From Dactylonectria macrodidyma (lineage: Eukaryota; Ascomycota; Sordariomycetes; Hypocreales; Nectriaceae): DNA of 64,000 nt. The stretch's first letter is position 1; each line of letters opens with the position of its first letter. Position numbers and translations under genes: made by a program. The notes under the pieces are model-generated. The model was not told where the DNA came from. It searched no databases and worked only from the letters and a program-made list of their open reading frames with translations. Location of the stretch: the NCBI GenBank assembly GCA_020744425.1, contig JAGMUV010000004.1, positions 930,001 to 994,000 of the forward strand, read 5' to 3'. Of this stretch, positions 35,779-47,822 are shown in pieces.

Positions 35779-37099
35779 ATAGATGGCGCTGTCGGCTTCG
35801 TTGTTACTTGGATATAGACATCGGCGCGACATTGTCCACATGTTGAGTAACGCAACTTTTCTAACTCATATTAACATTAATTCACTTATCATCCATGCTT
35901 CTTTATCTATCAATTCCTTCAGAAGTGACATTACCTTTTTGAACCTAGAGACGGCAGTCTCATTCATCCGATAATGGAATTAGAAAATTGAATATTGGAG
36001 TTTGTGTTATTCATTGACCTAACTCGCTGGAGCCGTGACGCATGACCTGCCATTAGGACTACTAAAGCACGGATAGAGGGCACAACCCTGCTGATATATT
36101 CGAGTCCTCGGCCTTCGGTGTTTTCTGCTCTTGGATAGCGTTGGTACTCGCAATGGCCTCTACAGCTAACGATTGGTGATATCTGAAGTACCTAGTAAGG
36201 AAATCTTTGGCTACTATGTCATTAGGGTAAGCATGATATGGTTTAACCTTATGTCCCGGTCCTCCACAACCGCTATAAGTCTAGGTCTGAGTTAGCCTAA
36301 CAATGTATGCTGGCTAACCCGAGCAATCGCCGACATGCACGTAGTCTATCACGAAGGGAGATCCAAGTGTGTGAAACACTTAAGGCCCCCGTTAACACAT
36401 TTGCGCCGTCTTAACACAGGTTTTGCAGAAACGATTTCTGGTTTCGTGGGGAAAGAATATCTTGAATAATGATGATAGGTGCTGACACAAGATTGCTCAG
36501 GTGGGGTGGGAGGCAGACAAGTTTTCCAGTGGAATTGCGCCCTCGTCCTAAGCAGTCCTTCTATCTGCCATTTTCGAGTGGGATAAAACCTGTTTTTCCT
36601 ACGTAGTAAGCGATTCAATCTTAAAGTTCTTACCGAACTATTGTGTATTTAGCTTCCAATTGAGTGTTTCTGCGGCTGAGAACTATCGCCATCTAGTTAA
36701 CACACAAGAAGTCTGAGGTACACCTATTTGTACAACGTTAAGCGACTTTGCAGCAGACTGATGAAAGAGGAGAGTGATTGCTGCACGTGACTTGCGCATC
36801 AACAAAATCCAACAAATCAGACGAACCATGGCATTCTGCCTAAATATCCATCAAATGCAGAATAGATAAGGCCATGTCTAGGGTAGGCGACATACCAACC
36901 CCACCATGCTCCGAACGTGGGCCGGAGTGCCGGGACGTCAGAGCGCTGAAGTGGGACGTGCCGCCGTTAAGTCCGATCTCTTTGTCTCTTTGTTACACAG
37001 AGCACCATATTCCTGGCCGTATATATACCATCCCGTCAGCCTCATTTTTCCATTTCCCCTCGTTTGTTTTCACACGCACAAAGAATCGATACAGACACC
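35779..37099. other. Intergenic region ahead of the F-box gene
   Basis: 1.3 kb, richer in A+T than its surroundings between about 35850 and 36750, which fits a thioesterase 3' end plus old non-coding sequence. Ends in the F-box promoter. No gene or intact repeat seen. Confidence 0.5.
37020..37027 (+). promoter_or_regulatory. TATA box of the F-box gene
   Basis: TATATATA lies 80 bp before the start codon, a usual distance for fungal genes. Confidence 0.65.
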
Positions 37100-38972
37100 A
37101 TGCCTCTCGTTACCCTCCCCCTGGAGGTCCTTCACAACATCTTCAAGTGGCTCGACCCCGCTGACATCGTCATCTTGCCCCGCGTGTGCCCTGTTTTCTA
37201 TACCTTCACCAAGGGAAATAAGACGCTGAGTCGTGCTGTGTATCTGCGACATTTCGTACGTACAGCTGCTTTGGCCACGACGTCAACACTGAGACGTGTG
37301 ACTGACAAGAAATAGGACAAGCCGACAGACCTCAACCTGGACTGGTATCTTGAGCTATGCGATCTCGTCCACCTTCAAATGATATGTGACCGCGGTGATG
37401 CCGCCACCAAGGTGAGACACCCATAACGTACACCATCGCTGTATTTCTAGTGACACAGTCCCTTCCTTTACTCTTCCTGTTGCTGAATCCATCTAGAAAC
37501 CCGAACTGGACTTCGTCTATGACGTTGTCAATCGCTGCCTCAGCCATGCTTCACCCCGTCCAGGGCCCCCATCGGCCGACAGGACTCACGCTCCCTCGGC
37601 CAACGTCGACTTCCTGAGCCAACTGTTTCGCGATGAATCTAACCTAGAGGCCTTCCTCCGGCGCTCGTTCCTATTCGAGCGCGCCCGTAGTGAGTTACAT
37701 CATCCCATCCGTGCCAGCGTCATCGGCTCGTCCAAGGCCCTCCTCCACCAGCGCAGCGCAAAGATGCACTGCCTGTACGGCAGGCCCATGCTCAGGTTCG
37801 GTCCTACGAGGGCCTCTCGTACGTATCCGTATGCTTGCTCCAAGGTGTATGACTTGCGCCAGTACACAGAGCGCACCCACTGGGGCCCGTTTCTCGATGA
37901 TGGGTCCGACTCTGTCGACTGGGAGAAGGTCGAGGCGATCCTCATCGTGCTCGGAAAGAACATCGGAACCAGATGTACCGTCACCAACTTCTTCAAGGAG
38001 AACTGGGACAATGCCTTCTCCGGCTCGTGGCCCGGAAGCTACTCTTCGCTGCCCGGACTTGAACTCACATCCCTTGAGCTTTCGGACCCGTATGATGTCA
38101 CAGGCACATGGTTCCGCGTGCGTGCTTATCCCTTCACATTGTCGCATATGAGATTCTACTCAAAATAGTGGACTAACATCGTACCAGATCGTCTGTTTCC
38201 TTGACTACAACGACTTCTTCAGCTACAACTTCCCTGCTGGCGACCTCATCACTGAGGATACACCTCGCCCAGCGCTTGACGTTGGCGAGGCCACCCGCTT
38301 ACTACAGATGCAACTACGTATCGACAGAATTGAGCCCCCCGGACCCGATGACGGGCAAGACCTTCCGGTGGTACATTTCCGGGGCATCACACGCTCGCTC
38401 GACGACTCATTTGACGGCAGTGGTAACTCAGATATGCGAGGTAGGTCCTGAGCTGTACACAATAAAGAATGCACCAATCAGACTGACCATAAGTCAAATG
38501 CAAAGGCACTGTCCGGTTGACACGAGAAGGCGAGGTACGCTGGACTACCTTCTCCATCTTCAACGGCCAGGAGCGCTGGCGCAGCGAGGGTATACAGGTT
38601 GGAGGCGTGAGATCTGCTCGCGGCGTTGTTGGTAATTGGTTTGACAAGTTTGTCTTCCCCCCCCTCTAACAGAACTGTGTCTGTCGCCTTCGATCCTTGA
38701 AACTCATTCTTCACAGAGACTATGATGCCCACGGCCCCGCCGGCCCATCCGCCTTCTGGAAGGGCCCTATGGGGAAGCTCGAACGCGTTGGAGACCACAT
38801 GTTACCCATCGACTTTTTCGAAACCCACGGAGTACATGTTGAGCATGTTCAACAAGTTGAAGTTACCGTTCTCACGCCAGCTGATATTGAACGTATGTTC
38901 GAGGGGACTAGACCAGGGGAACTCCCGTCCTTTATGCGTGATCAAGGAGCAGTGCAAAATCATTCTAGATGA
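37100..38972 (+). CDS. F-box protein
   Basis: Six exons (37100..37255, 37316..37411, 37497..38117, 38188..38440, 38506..38647, 38717..38972) with introns of 58-85 bp close to 507 residues. The first ~50 residues form an F-box: Leu-Pro-Leu-Glu-Val-Leu, Ile-Phe-Lys-Trp-Leu, then a Leu-Pro-Arg-Val-Cys pattern that contacts Skp1. The rest has no named domain, but a Trp-Phe-Asp-Lys-Asp-Tyr-Asp-x-His-Gly-Pro motif near the end is typical of a fungal F-box group of unknown target. It is expected to serve as a substrate adaptor of an SCF ubiquitin ligase. The donor of intron 5 is GTTTGT and the acceptor of intron 4 has little pyrimidine, so those two borders are the least sure. Confidence 0.82.
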
Positions 38973-39428
38973 AGGTGGATTGGTGCCTGTATCTGTAAAA
39001 CTCATCTTGTTTGAAATTATACCAGTTGGTGGTATTGGGCTCGGGCAACATCGATTCATGGTTAGCCACCACATCACCTGATTGATTGTAGGTAGGAAGA
39101 GCTGAACTCTTTCATGAATAAGGCAAGGCTTACTTTTGTTCAATCTTATTATGCTCCTCCGAAGTGAGAAGTTGTAAGAACATTCAAAAAATAAATAAAT
39201 CGCTCTGTCGTCAAAGACATTGGGGTATTCTAAAGTACATATAGTAATCAACCATCTGAAGCCTGCCACCACATAAAACCACATTGGATTGTCCCATCAC
39301 ATATCTGTCATCCATTGATCGTTTCGACACTAAATCACCGGCACTTGCTGCCAAGCGCCGCTCCTTCTTCTCTTCTCTGTACCCCCTGCCTCTCTGTACC
39401 CCCTGCCACTTTCTACCGCGTGATTGTC
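38973..39428. other. Convergent 3' region between the F-box gene and the transcription factor
   Basis: 456 bp between two facing stop codons. Expected to hold both 3' ends; nothing else visible. Confidence 0.6.
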
Positions 39429-42400
39429 TCAGTGGATTGTACCGCCCGAGTTGAGAACGATGCAGTTGTTGAGGAGAGTTGAGGCCTCGTGCAATAGCTC
39501 CCATCTGGTAGTTTCAAACGTGTCCTTGAGGATCATCAGGAGCGCCGTATTCGCATTGATGCCCGTTTTCCCCTGCAAGTTCCCAGGATTTTCAATGGTG
39601 CCGAACCGGATGAAGTACTCCCTCATATATTGAAGTTTCTCTTGCCTTGTCGTTGGTATTGGGGCATTGGTGCAGGGTCCTTCCAGAGCAAAACCATAAG
39701 ACCAGACGACCAGGGCTGCAAAGTACAACACCCATGGACGATTGAGGAGAACATCGTCGCGTGCGTCATATGGCTCGTCCAGATGATAGCCACCCGCGTG
39801 CGCTGGTGTTACCTGGTCAGGCGCAAGGACTGAGCATAGAAACTTGAGCGCATAAAACGTCGCGTCTCTCGCCCTGGCGGAGTGTGCCCAGTGATCCTTG
39901 ATCCGCCTCTGCGCGCTGCCAAACTCTTGCGGGCCAATTGCTCGACCAAGTAGACGCTTCGCTCGGGCAAACATCTGGCAATCGACAATATCGGCATGCA
40001 TTGCCATGTGTGCTAGATGGTGCAGAACTGTGCGACTCTCGAACACAACATTGAACTCGGTCTTTTTCATATCGTTGTTTTGGTACGGGTCGGCCGAAGG
40101 TTCGTACTGGTCCAGAGACTTGTCAAAGTCTGCTTTCCAGGTGTCGTACGCTCGCGTCAGAGTGGCACGCCATCGGTCACGGCCTCCGAGAGCTTGGATG
40201 ATCCCGCCACCCAGGACGTTGACTTGGAGGTCTCGTTGGTGCATATGCCATGAGACACTTAGGAGTCCTGCCATGAGGACTGTTCTCCCGAAAGAGTTTG
40301 TGCGCACATCTTGGTTGCTCAAAGTTCGCTTGAGGCCCTCCAAAAATGACATGGGCTTGATGCCATTTGACATCAAGTTTGACTCGATCCTCCAAACTTC
40401 TGCACTGCTTCCTGCCCGCCACATCGCATCGTCACACGGTAGAGGAAGTCGCATTTCATGAGCAACCATGACTGCCGAATGACCAAACATGGTGGCATGG
40501 ATAGAGTCAATCACGAAGGCGGCGAAAGCTGCACGACGCGTGGCTTCGTTGGTCACCCAATGTTCCCACCACTTCTCCGCAGTCGGGGCAAGGCTTGACG
40601 TCGATGACTGACGGGATCCGTTGGAGCTATCTCTTGGGTTTGGCGGCGACTCCAATGCAGACTTGCCGATCAAGGAACGGCCTCGGCGCATCAATGTAAT
40701 TGTCGTTGCGTGGTGGATGTGAGCCCGTTCGTGCAGTTCTCTTGACGAGTACATCTTCTCGTACAGTTCGAGGAGGATCAGGGCTTGGAATACCCAGAGT
40801 TTAGCTGGGGGCCGGAAATTGAGGTCCATAAAGATATCCCACCGCAGGTGCCACGCCAGGAAATTAGACAATTGGGCACTAGCCTTGGTTACCTTGTGGC
40901 CGTGAGTCCGATCGAGACAGGCGCCTCCAATTGCCATCATAGACAGCAGCAGCAAATTTGGCGTCTTGTCAGGAGAAAATGTTGGCTTGTGAAGGATTGG
41001 CATCTGATCGCTGAAGTGATACCAGTAAGAGCCAATGTAAGCCTGCATCATCCTCTTGCTCAACATATGTTCACCGTTCGCGCGATCACCTTCAAGGATA
41101 CCCTCCCACTGGCGATCAACGGGTGCATGTTTGTTATCATGGAACCGCTCCTTGATGAAGTCGAACAGCTCTTGGCTCTTCTCTTCGGAGATCGTCGCCT
41201 CTGGAACTTGCTGTTCTAAGAGATTGTTGACTGCCATCACTGTCTGCGGGGCTGTTGGGAAGTACCCAAGCCCAGTACCATCACCGCTCAACAGGCTCAT
41301 GTTGAACTGGGAGCTTTGCAAGTCCCCGTAACTGGAACGAGTTAGTCAATTGGTGAAACGAAGTGACTGGACGTGAATACTTACTTTGCGTAACCAGGTG
41401 GTATTACTGGAGTCATGTTTGATGGGCCTGGTGAGTTGAACAAATACGCCATGAAATCCTCCGGCATCCCTACATAGGGGGATTTGTTCAGATCCCCGTC
41501 GCCGCCAAATACGGGAACAGTCCCAGGTATTGACATTTGATCTAGCATCATGAGCTCACCGGCCTGAGTCGTTCCGGGTTCCGAATATTCGGCAGTGGTG
41601 GTTGCGCCATACGACTGGGCCGTTTCACGCGACGTTTGCTGGCCGTTAGAGAACTGCGATGGAGGTAGGTTGATGGGCATCACATTTTGTTGCGGGACAA
41701 AGCTGCTGGACTGAGACATGGAGTGTTGCGATTTAGGAAACCCTGGCTGGTTGGCGATTGGCGACATTACCCCGAATGAATTGGGATTCGCTGGCATGGG
41801 TGGGCGTTGTGGCACTATTGGGGAGTGTGGCTGGGAGAGTTGGGGTGGTCGATTCTCGAAGCCCTGAGGCTGGGCGCTATATGTGTCCATTCCATTCGAG
41901 AGGCCGCCGTTGGTGAACATGCCTTGGGGGGTTGACATGGGAGAATAAGGGCCTCCGGACGGGTCTTGGGGGCCCTGGTATTGCATATGTGACGGACGGG
42001 GTTTGGAGTAGTCCATCGAGCCGCGGTTGAATTCAGGAGAGTTGGAGCCGGGGGCAAGAACCGGTGCGATATGCCCAGCCATGGAATCTCTTTGATTTAG
42101 TTGGGATCCCTTGGCGGCGTGGCGATCCATATGACGTTTCAACAGATCTCCTCGAACAAAGGTTCGGGTACAGTTGGGGAAATTGCAGTGATAGGTTTGC
42201 TTCGAGTTGTGATTGAGCTGATGGCGATACCTAGTCATTGTTAGTGCAAATGGCTCGCGTGAAAATGTCGAATAGGCGCAAGGCGTACAGATGTTCTGCT
42301 CTGGAGTAACTCTTCCCACAACCTTCGGCAGAGCACTCGAAACGTTTGTCGAGGCCCTTGCGGCTGCGTCGCCTTTTTCTCGCGGGACCGGGGCCATCTG

Positions 42401-42617
42401 AATTGGACGAGGCACCGTTGGGGCCGTCGTTGACGTCGTCAATCTTTCCATCCTGGTCGCCGCCGTCATTTTCATGCGAGCGACTTCTTCGACGACCACG
42501 ATCGTGGGTTTGAATGCTGTCGAGATTCTGCGCCGTACCCATTGTGCCGGAACTAACCGGGGAGATTGGGAGGATGGGTTTGAGGTCGCTTGGTTGCGTG
42601 GCTAGTATAGAGGCCAT
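39429..42617 (-). CDS. C2H2 zinc-finger transcription factor with fungal-specific transcription factor domain
   Basis: Three exons (42289..42617, 41385..42230, 39429..41331) with introns of 58 and 53 bp give 1025 residues. A basic run (Arg-Lys-Arg-Arg-Arg, about 80-87) likely serves as a nuclear signal. Two adjacent C2H2 fingers follow, at about 93-117 and 123-147; the first is split by intron 1. Residues ~150-400 are rich in Pro, Ser, Gln and Asn, as in activation regions. The last 600 residues resemble the fungal-specific transcription factor domain (Fungal_trans), more often found behind a Zn2Cys6 cluster. The pairing occurs in an S. pombe Klf1-like group, so it is rare but known. Target genes cannot be read from sequence. 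The gene stands next to an unusually long gene-free upstream region. Confidence 0.88.
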
Positions 42618-45600
42618 GGCCTGATGTATTCAATATGCGAATTGAGGAACGAATGAAGGGTGGTTAGAAAGCGCTGGTCAAAGCTCAAGCTCCCGTAGCG
42701 TGTGATAAGAGAAATCTCAGCCGAACAATTACAATAAGGCCTCAGAAGAGTTCTTCGATGGGCGAGGTATGCAATTGAAAGTCGATTCGGCGTCGAGGAG
42801 CGTTGAAACGGCGAGATGTTGGCGGATTCGCGGGGTTACCGAGGGGCCGTATTGTGGGTCAAAGTGGTAGATTGGGTCAGTCTTTAGAGACTAAGTGGAA
42901 GTCGCGCCAGACTCATGACAGGCAGAAAGACCGGCTCGTCGAAGGGGGCCAGTGAGGGGGGAGGGACTGAACGAAGCTCGCGACGGTAGAATCGAAAACG
43001 GCAGTGAGAACGAGAGGATCACGCAGATGGGAGCTGGTTACTTATTAGTGTCAGTGGAGGAAGAGAAGGTGGTCGCGTGTTTTTGCGGGCAAAAAGCTAT
43101 GTGAAGTGGATCAAGGCACGTCAAGCAGTCTTGGGGGAGCCGGGATGTGGGACCCAGACTGGGGAGGGCAAAACGGTGCGGAGGCAGCTTTTAGTCATGG
43201 AAGTGGTGATTCGTTGTGCTGGGTCCTGGCAAAAGCGCCATGGTCGATTGGGCCGAGTTGTCGAGATGCTGTCGTGGGTTGAATTGGCCTATGTGTTTTT
43301 CGTTCGCCTGGCTTTCGAGCTCCAGGATGGCTGGACCAAGCAGATTGCGGAGACGGCATGGGTGATGGGGATTGGTAGGTGGAAGATCCTGGATTGACCC
43401 CAAGAAATGCGCGTGGAGTGTCGAACGAGGCACATGCTGAGCCTCGAACCCAGGGGCGTCGGAGAAGTGCAGACAAGATGCTGTAGTAGAGCTTGATGCA
43501 AAGGTACGGTATCCATGCTCGTAGCTAGCCAACTAGGCAGCGGCTCGAAACTGGCCAGCGCGGACATTTATAGCCATGGACGGAAGGACCTTGGCGTACT
43601 GGATGGCGGGCGTTGGATTCTTTGGCGTCCCCAGCAATGACGGACGGAAAAGGCCGCGGTGGAGTCTGAAAGTAGGAGGATGGCGACGTATGAGGGATGA
43701 CGCGAGTAGAGCGAGTGGGTAACTGGGAATACCGTGGAGGGGGAGAGAGGAATGGATGAAAGGAACAGAAGTTGACCGAGGACGAAAGACGAAGCACAAG
43801 GCAGACGAGGACAAAGAAGATGGGGTCGCATACTGTACCTCGGACTCGAGAGTGTAGTGCTGGCGCACAAGGCGCAACGGGTGACGCGGCTAGGATAACG
43901 GGAGAGCGGGAATGGACGAAGAAAGACTGAAAACCGACAAGTGACGGCTCACAGACGGTTGAAGAGGGTCGAGGGATAAGAATCCAGGGATATGAATCGA
44001 GGGTCAAGAGTCGACGGTCGAGAGTGGTGATTTGAGAGAGAACAGACCGAATCGGTTTGTCAACAGTAGAAAAAAAAAATCACTTTAACCAACCTACGCA
44101 AAGTAGGTACGCAAATCGCAGGCAAAGCAAGCACTTGTTCTTTCCTAGGTAGACGGCCGAGGTTCTGGGGAAGTGGAAGTGGCAGCAGAGTCGACGCGGG
44201 TAGGGTGGGGGTCTTAAGGCATGGACCCTCGTCCATTAAGAAAAAAAAAAGCTACCTATACCTGGCTCGCCCATACGATCCATCGCCCATAAGCACTCAC
44301 AGGCAGTGGCCACCATCCAATCCACCAGGCCAGGCAGAGAGACACAGCTAGAAATCCGCGACGTCCCATCCTTTTAGGGACGGCCATTCTTGGACTGGTC
44401 CGGTACGGCGAGGTACTTAGCGTGGTACGTCGACACTAGCCGAGCTGGCACGGTACTCGTGCCTGTTGGGCGTGTTGCGCAAGGTATGGGCGGTAGGCCA
44501 TGTCGGTACACTTGATGTGTACCTGAGGTACGTATTTGGCTGCATGTATGGATTTACTGTGCCAGCCCGCCAGCCGGAGATGGGTGGATTGGTTGTGTCC
44601 GATGCTGCAAATGCCTCCGCTCTCCACCCTCCACGTCCAGTGCATTCATTACCTCCACCCTCCCACCCTCTGGTCTCTGACCCTCTGTTTGTCGATTCTC
44701 CACCAGCTCCACCAAGCCCACTCCACCTTTTCCCCCTCCCTCCCACATCACCATGCGCCCTGCTTTGACTTGCCTGCCATCCGGTCTACATAGGATGACC
44801 GACGACGTACACCCGTATGCTCTGTACCCGGGTCTCCCTCCTCAAGCTGCAGGCCTGCATCTCAAGCCCGCCACCTCCGCTCCTAGCGCAGCCTCGTTTC
44901 CAGTCCCCGTCGAGACCCATCCAAGCCACCCTTCTTGGACATGCTCCTTGAGCCGTCCGCGAGGGGGCCGTCTTCAAGCCCTGGCAATATCCATGTCTGC
45001 GCCGCCGTGCCCTGATGTGCAGCTCGCCGCATCAGGACAGCTCTGTGAGCGAGGGTACAAGGGGGCGCGACCGGCCAGCACCGCCAGCTCTCGTTAGTAG
45101 AAGCCGGGGGCCACCGCAAGCCAGGGGAGACACAGAGGGGAGGGGAGGGGACTCGATTAATTGGGGCCCCAGCGCCCATGATCCATGGCATCTCATGGAC
45201 GTCCCATCATGGCTGACGATTTAATATGGCTTGACGCCTGAGCGGCCCACGGTTGCCCCCCATGCACCCTGCATGAGCCAGCTCGGCTGGCTAGGGAACC
45301 CCGAAGTCGCGCACTTCGTCTATTACAAGCACACTGAATCTGTATCCGTAATACTTATGGTCTTGTTGGTGGCTGGAGTCCCGGCATGCTCTCTATGAGA
45401 CACTTGTACCGACTTGCAAGGACCCTAAGTCCCCTCAGCTTCCCTTTGCTTCCTCCCGCGGCCAATCCCAGAAAGCAAGCATCGCCGAGAGGGTGTAATG
45501 TGGTCGGACATACTCCGACGAACTTTGACGTGCCCTACGGGCCACTTCTATATGACTTTGTCCTGTCTTGCCTTGCCGTTGGCGCCGTGCTGACTATGTG

Positions 45601-46364
45601 AGTGACGAACGACAATTGCTTGCTCCTGGTTCTTCCATCAGCATCTCGTTGTGTGTGGCATGAGCAGTGGCGTGCCCTCTCTTTACTAGTAGGTCTGCTC
45701 CCGGGTCATCGGGGTGGAGACCCTGCCGGCATCTACCCACAGAGTACAATTCGGTACTCAACGCGACCACACGGGGGCAATTCGATGATGCAACTGCTTC
45801 TTCCAAGCTTCCTATGGCATGGTACAGGCGTCTCCATGCCCATCGGTAATCTGGCGCTTTGTCGCGTGCTCAAGAACCGGAGGAACGAATTTTGAGTGTG
45901 GTACGTAGGTACTTGTTCTGCAGCCTTCGAACCCCAGAATGGGGGTTGAGACAGCCACCACCTGAGCGGTTCGCTATGCGGGATGATGCTGGAGTACACA
46001 AAGCCACCGTCGTACGCCAACGTCCCCAGACCTTAACTGCCTTTACTTTCATTGACAGCTATGATTCCATGTAATAAAGTGACGTACCCATACCGTGGCT
46101 TTGCATCCTGGTTCCTGGGCTTGGGCCAGTCGAGGCTGTCTTCTGTAGCAGTCGGTTTTGAGATCTTGGGACATGCTGCTCAAGAATGTGGCTTTGTTGA
46201 GCCGTGAGTCGCCCGCGCCCCATGCTTGATCTAAGCTTAGAAGATTTTTGCCTGCATCCCACTCATCTCTACTTTTACGACCTGCGTGATGTCGTTGGTG
46301 CGACAATACGAAGTACGCCTAGTCTACGTGTCCCCTCAGCCTGTCGAAGCTGAACTTCTTTGGA

Positions 46365-46700
46365 CTATGTTATGCTGCGAGTTTCACAGTACGAATACAT
46401 TATCATCCCGATGTTGATCAAGGCGGCGTAGCGTGCGGGACTACCTGACATGGCTTGGGAAGGGTCAAGTTTAATCTGCCGTGTCTCGTTCCCTGGAGCC
46501 AGGATGGTAGACATCACTAAAATACCGTACGAAAGCAGGTCTGCAGTCCTTAGACCATGCTCAAGCGCTTGGCTTTCAATATCAGCAAGGCGATAGGCGA
46601 TTGATGGGCACATGTGCTCCTCACAAGGTTGGCATGAATAATCCAATGTGCAAATGCTATCCCAGAGATTCCGTTGAATCCGCATGGGTGCTAGAGCCAA
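46365..46700 (-). pseudogene. Weak protein-kinase-like relic
   Basis: An open stretch of about 110 codons contains Arg-Thr-Ala-Asp-Leu-Leu-Ser-Tyr-Gly-Ile-Leu-Val, which resembles the helix F segment (Asp-x-x-Ser-Tyr/Phe-Gly) of protein kinases. The catalytic loop and glycine loop are not found in the flanking DNA in any frame. It may be a fragment or simple chance. Confidence 0.15.
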
Positions 46701-47808
46701 AGCTGATCCCAGTCAACCTTCAGTGGCCACCGAGGTCGACTCGACTACAATCCAAATACCGAGGACGGACGGCTGATACATGTCTTGAGACAACCCCGGA
46801 GCTATTGAGCGAGGCGGCTGCACATGTGGTTGAGCATGCACTGCTTCAAGGGGCCTAGTGCTAGAGGTGGTTCCCACTGGGGTGCAATCCAAGGGAAGCT
46901 TTGGGTGACTCCAGCCCAACCAGCGACCAGGGTGCGCTATTTTTCTCCAACGCTCCTAACGCTGCATGCTAAGGTCCTACGGCATAGTTGAAGAAGGACA
47001 GACATAAGGCAAGGGTGTAGGCGCTGGTACTTTTGCGGTCTGTTCTGGAGAAGCGCTGTAACCCGGAGCATAGACCGAGGCCTTGCCCTGTGTCTATTTC
47101 GGCCAGCAGGTAGACGGGTACTCTCAGGTATCGCGGCTGGGAACGGGCCATGTCGGATTTACCATCATCGTCTCGTCACTTGGGCTCGACAATGAGGCTG
47201 TACTCCTAGCTACAAACCCCCATCCGGACAACTAGTCAAGGTAGTCTCCTTAGTGGCGCTACGGCGAGGTGATGAGCCAATCCCCAAATGGTTGCGAGGA
47301 GGGGGAGGGTTGGGTCGGGTGCCATCGTCGCGGGATTGGCGACAGGCTCCCGCGCCCAGCACACCAGTGACTCGACCGGCCGAGTGGCCACCCCAGATTC
47401 TGATCGTGCTCCACAGCGGCTGACATCTGCGTTGGATGAGGTGCGCTGACACAGGGTCGCGTTTCTCGCGCCTCCAATTATTGCCATTACCTTGTCCAAG
47501 CCCTGATTTGTTGGTACGGATTGGTAATGGCTTGTTTCCAACTGTCGCTTATCTGCTGGGGATTTGCTAGTGTTACACAGATAGCGAGGGCCTTGGTTGA
47601 GTTTGGCACATGGAAATGGTTGTCTCCACGTAATGGAGTGACTCTTGTCATGTCTTGGAGTTGGCCATGCCCAGGCGGATGCAAGGTCTGCCGCTCTGGG
47701 GTATCGAATCGTTTCCCCTTACGTACTGCCGTGTATATCGACGAAGCTTAGCATCGTATTTCCCTGCAGCTTTTCAGATGGCTTAACACGTAGCACCTGT
47801 GTTGCTGT

Positions 47809-47822
47809 CCCCCCCCCCCCCC
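47809..47822. repeat. 14-base C homopolymer
   Basis: Uninterrupted run of C in the gene-free region. Length may be a sequencing or assembly estimate. Confidence 0.85.
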
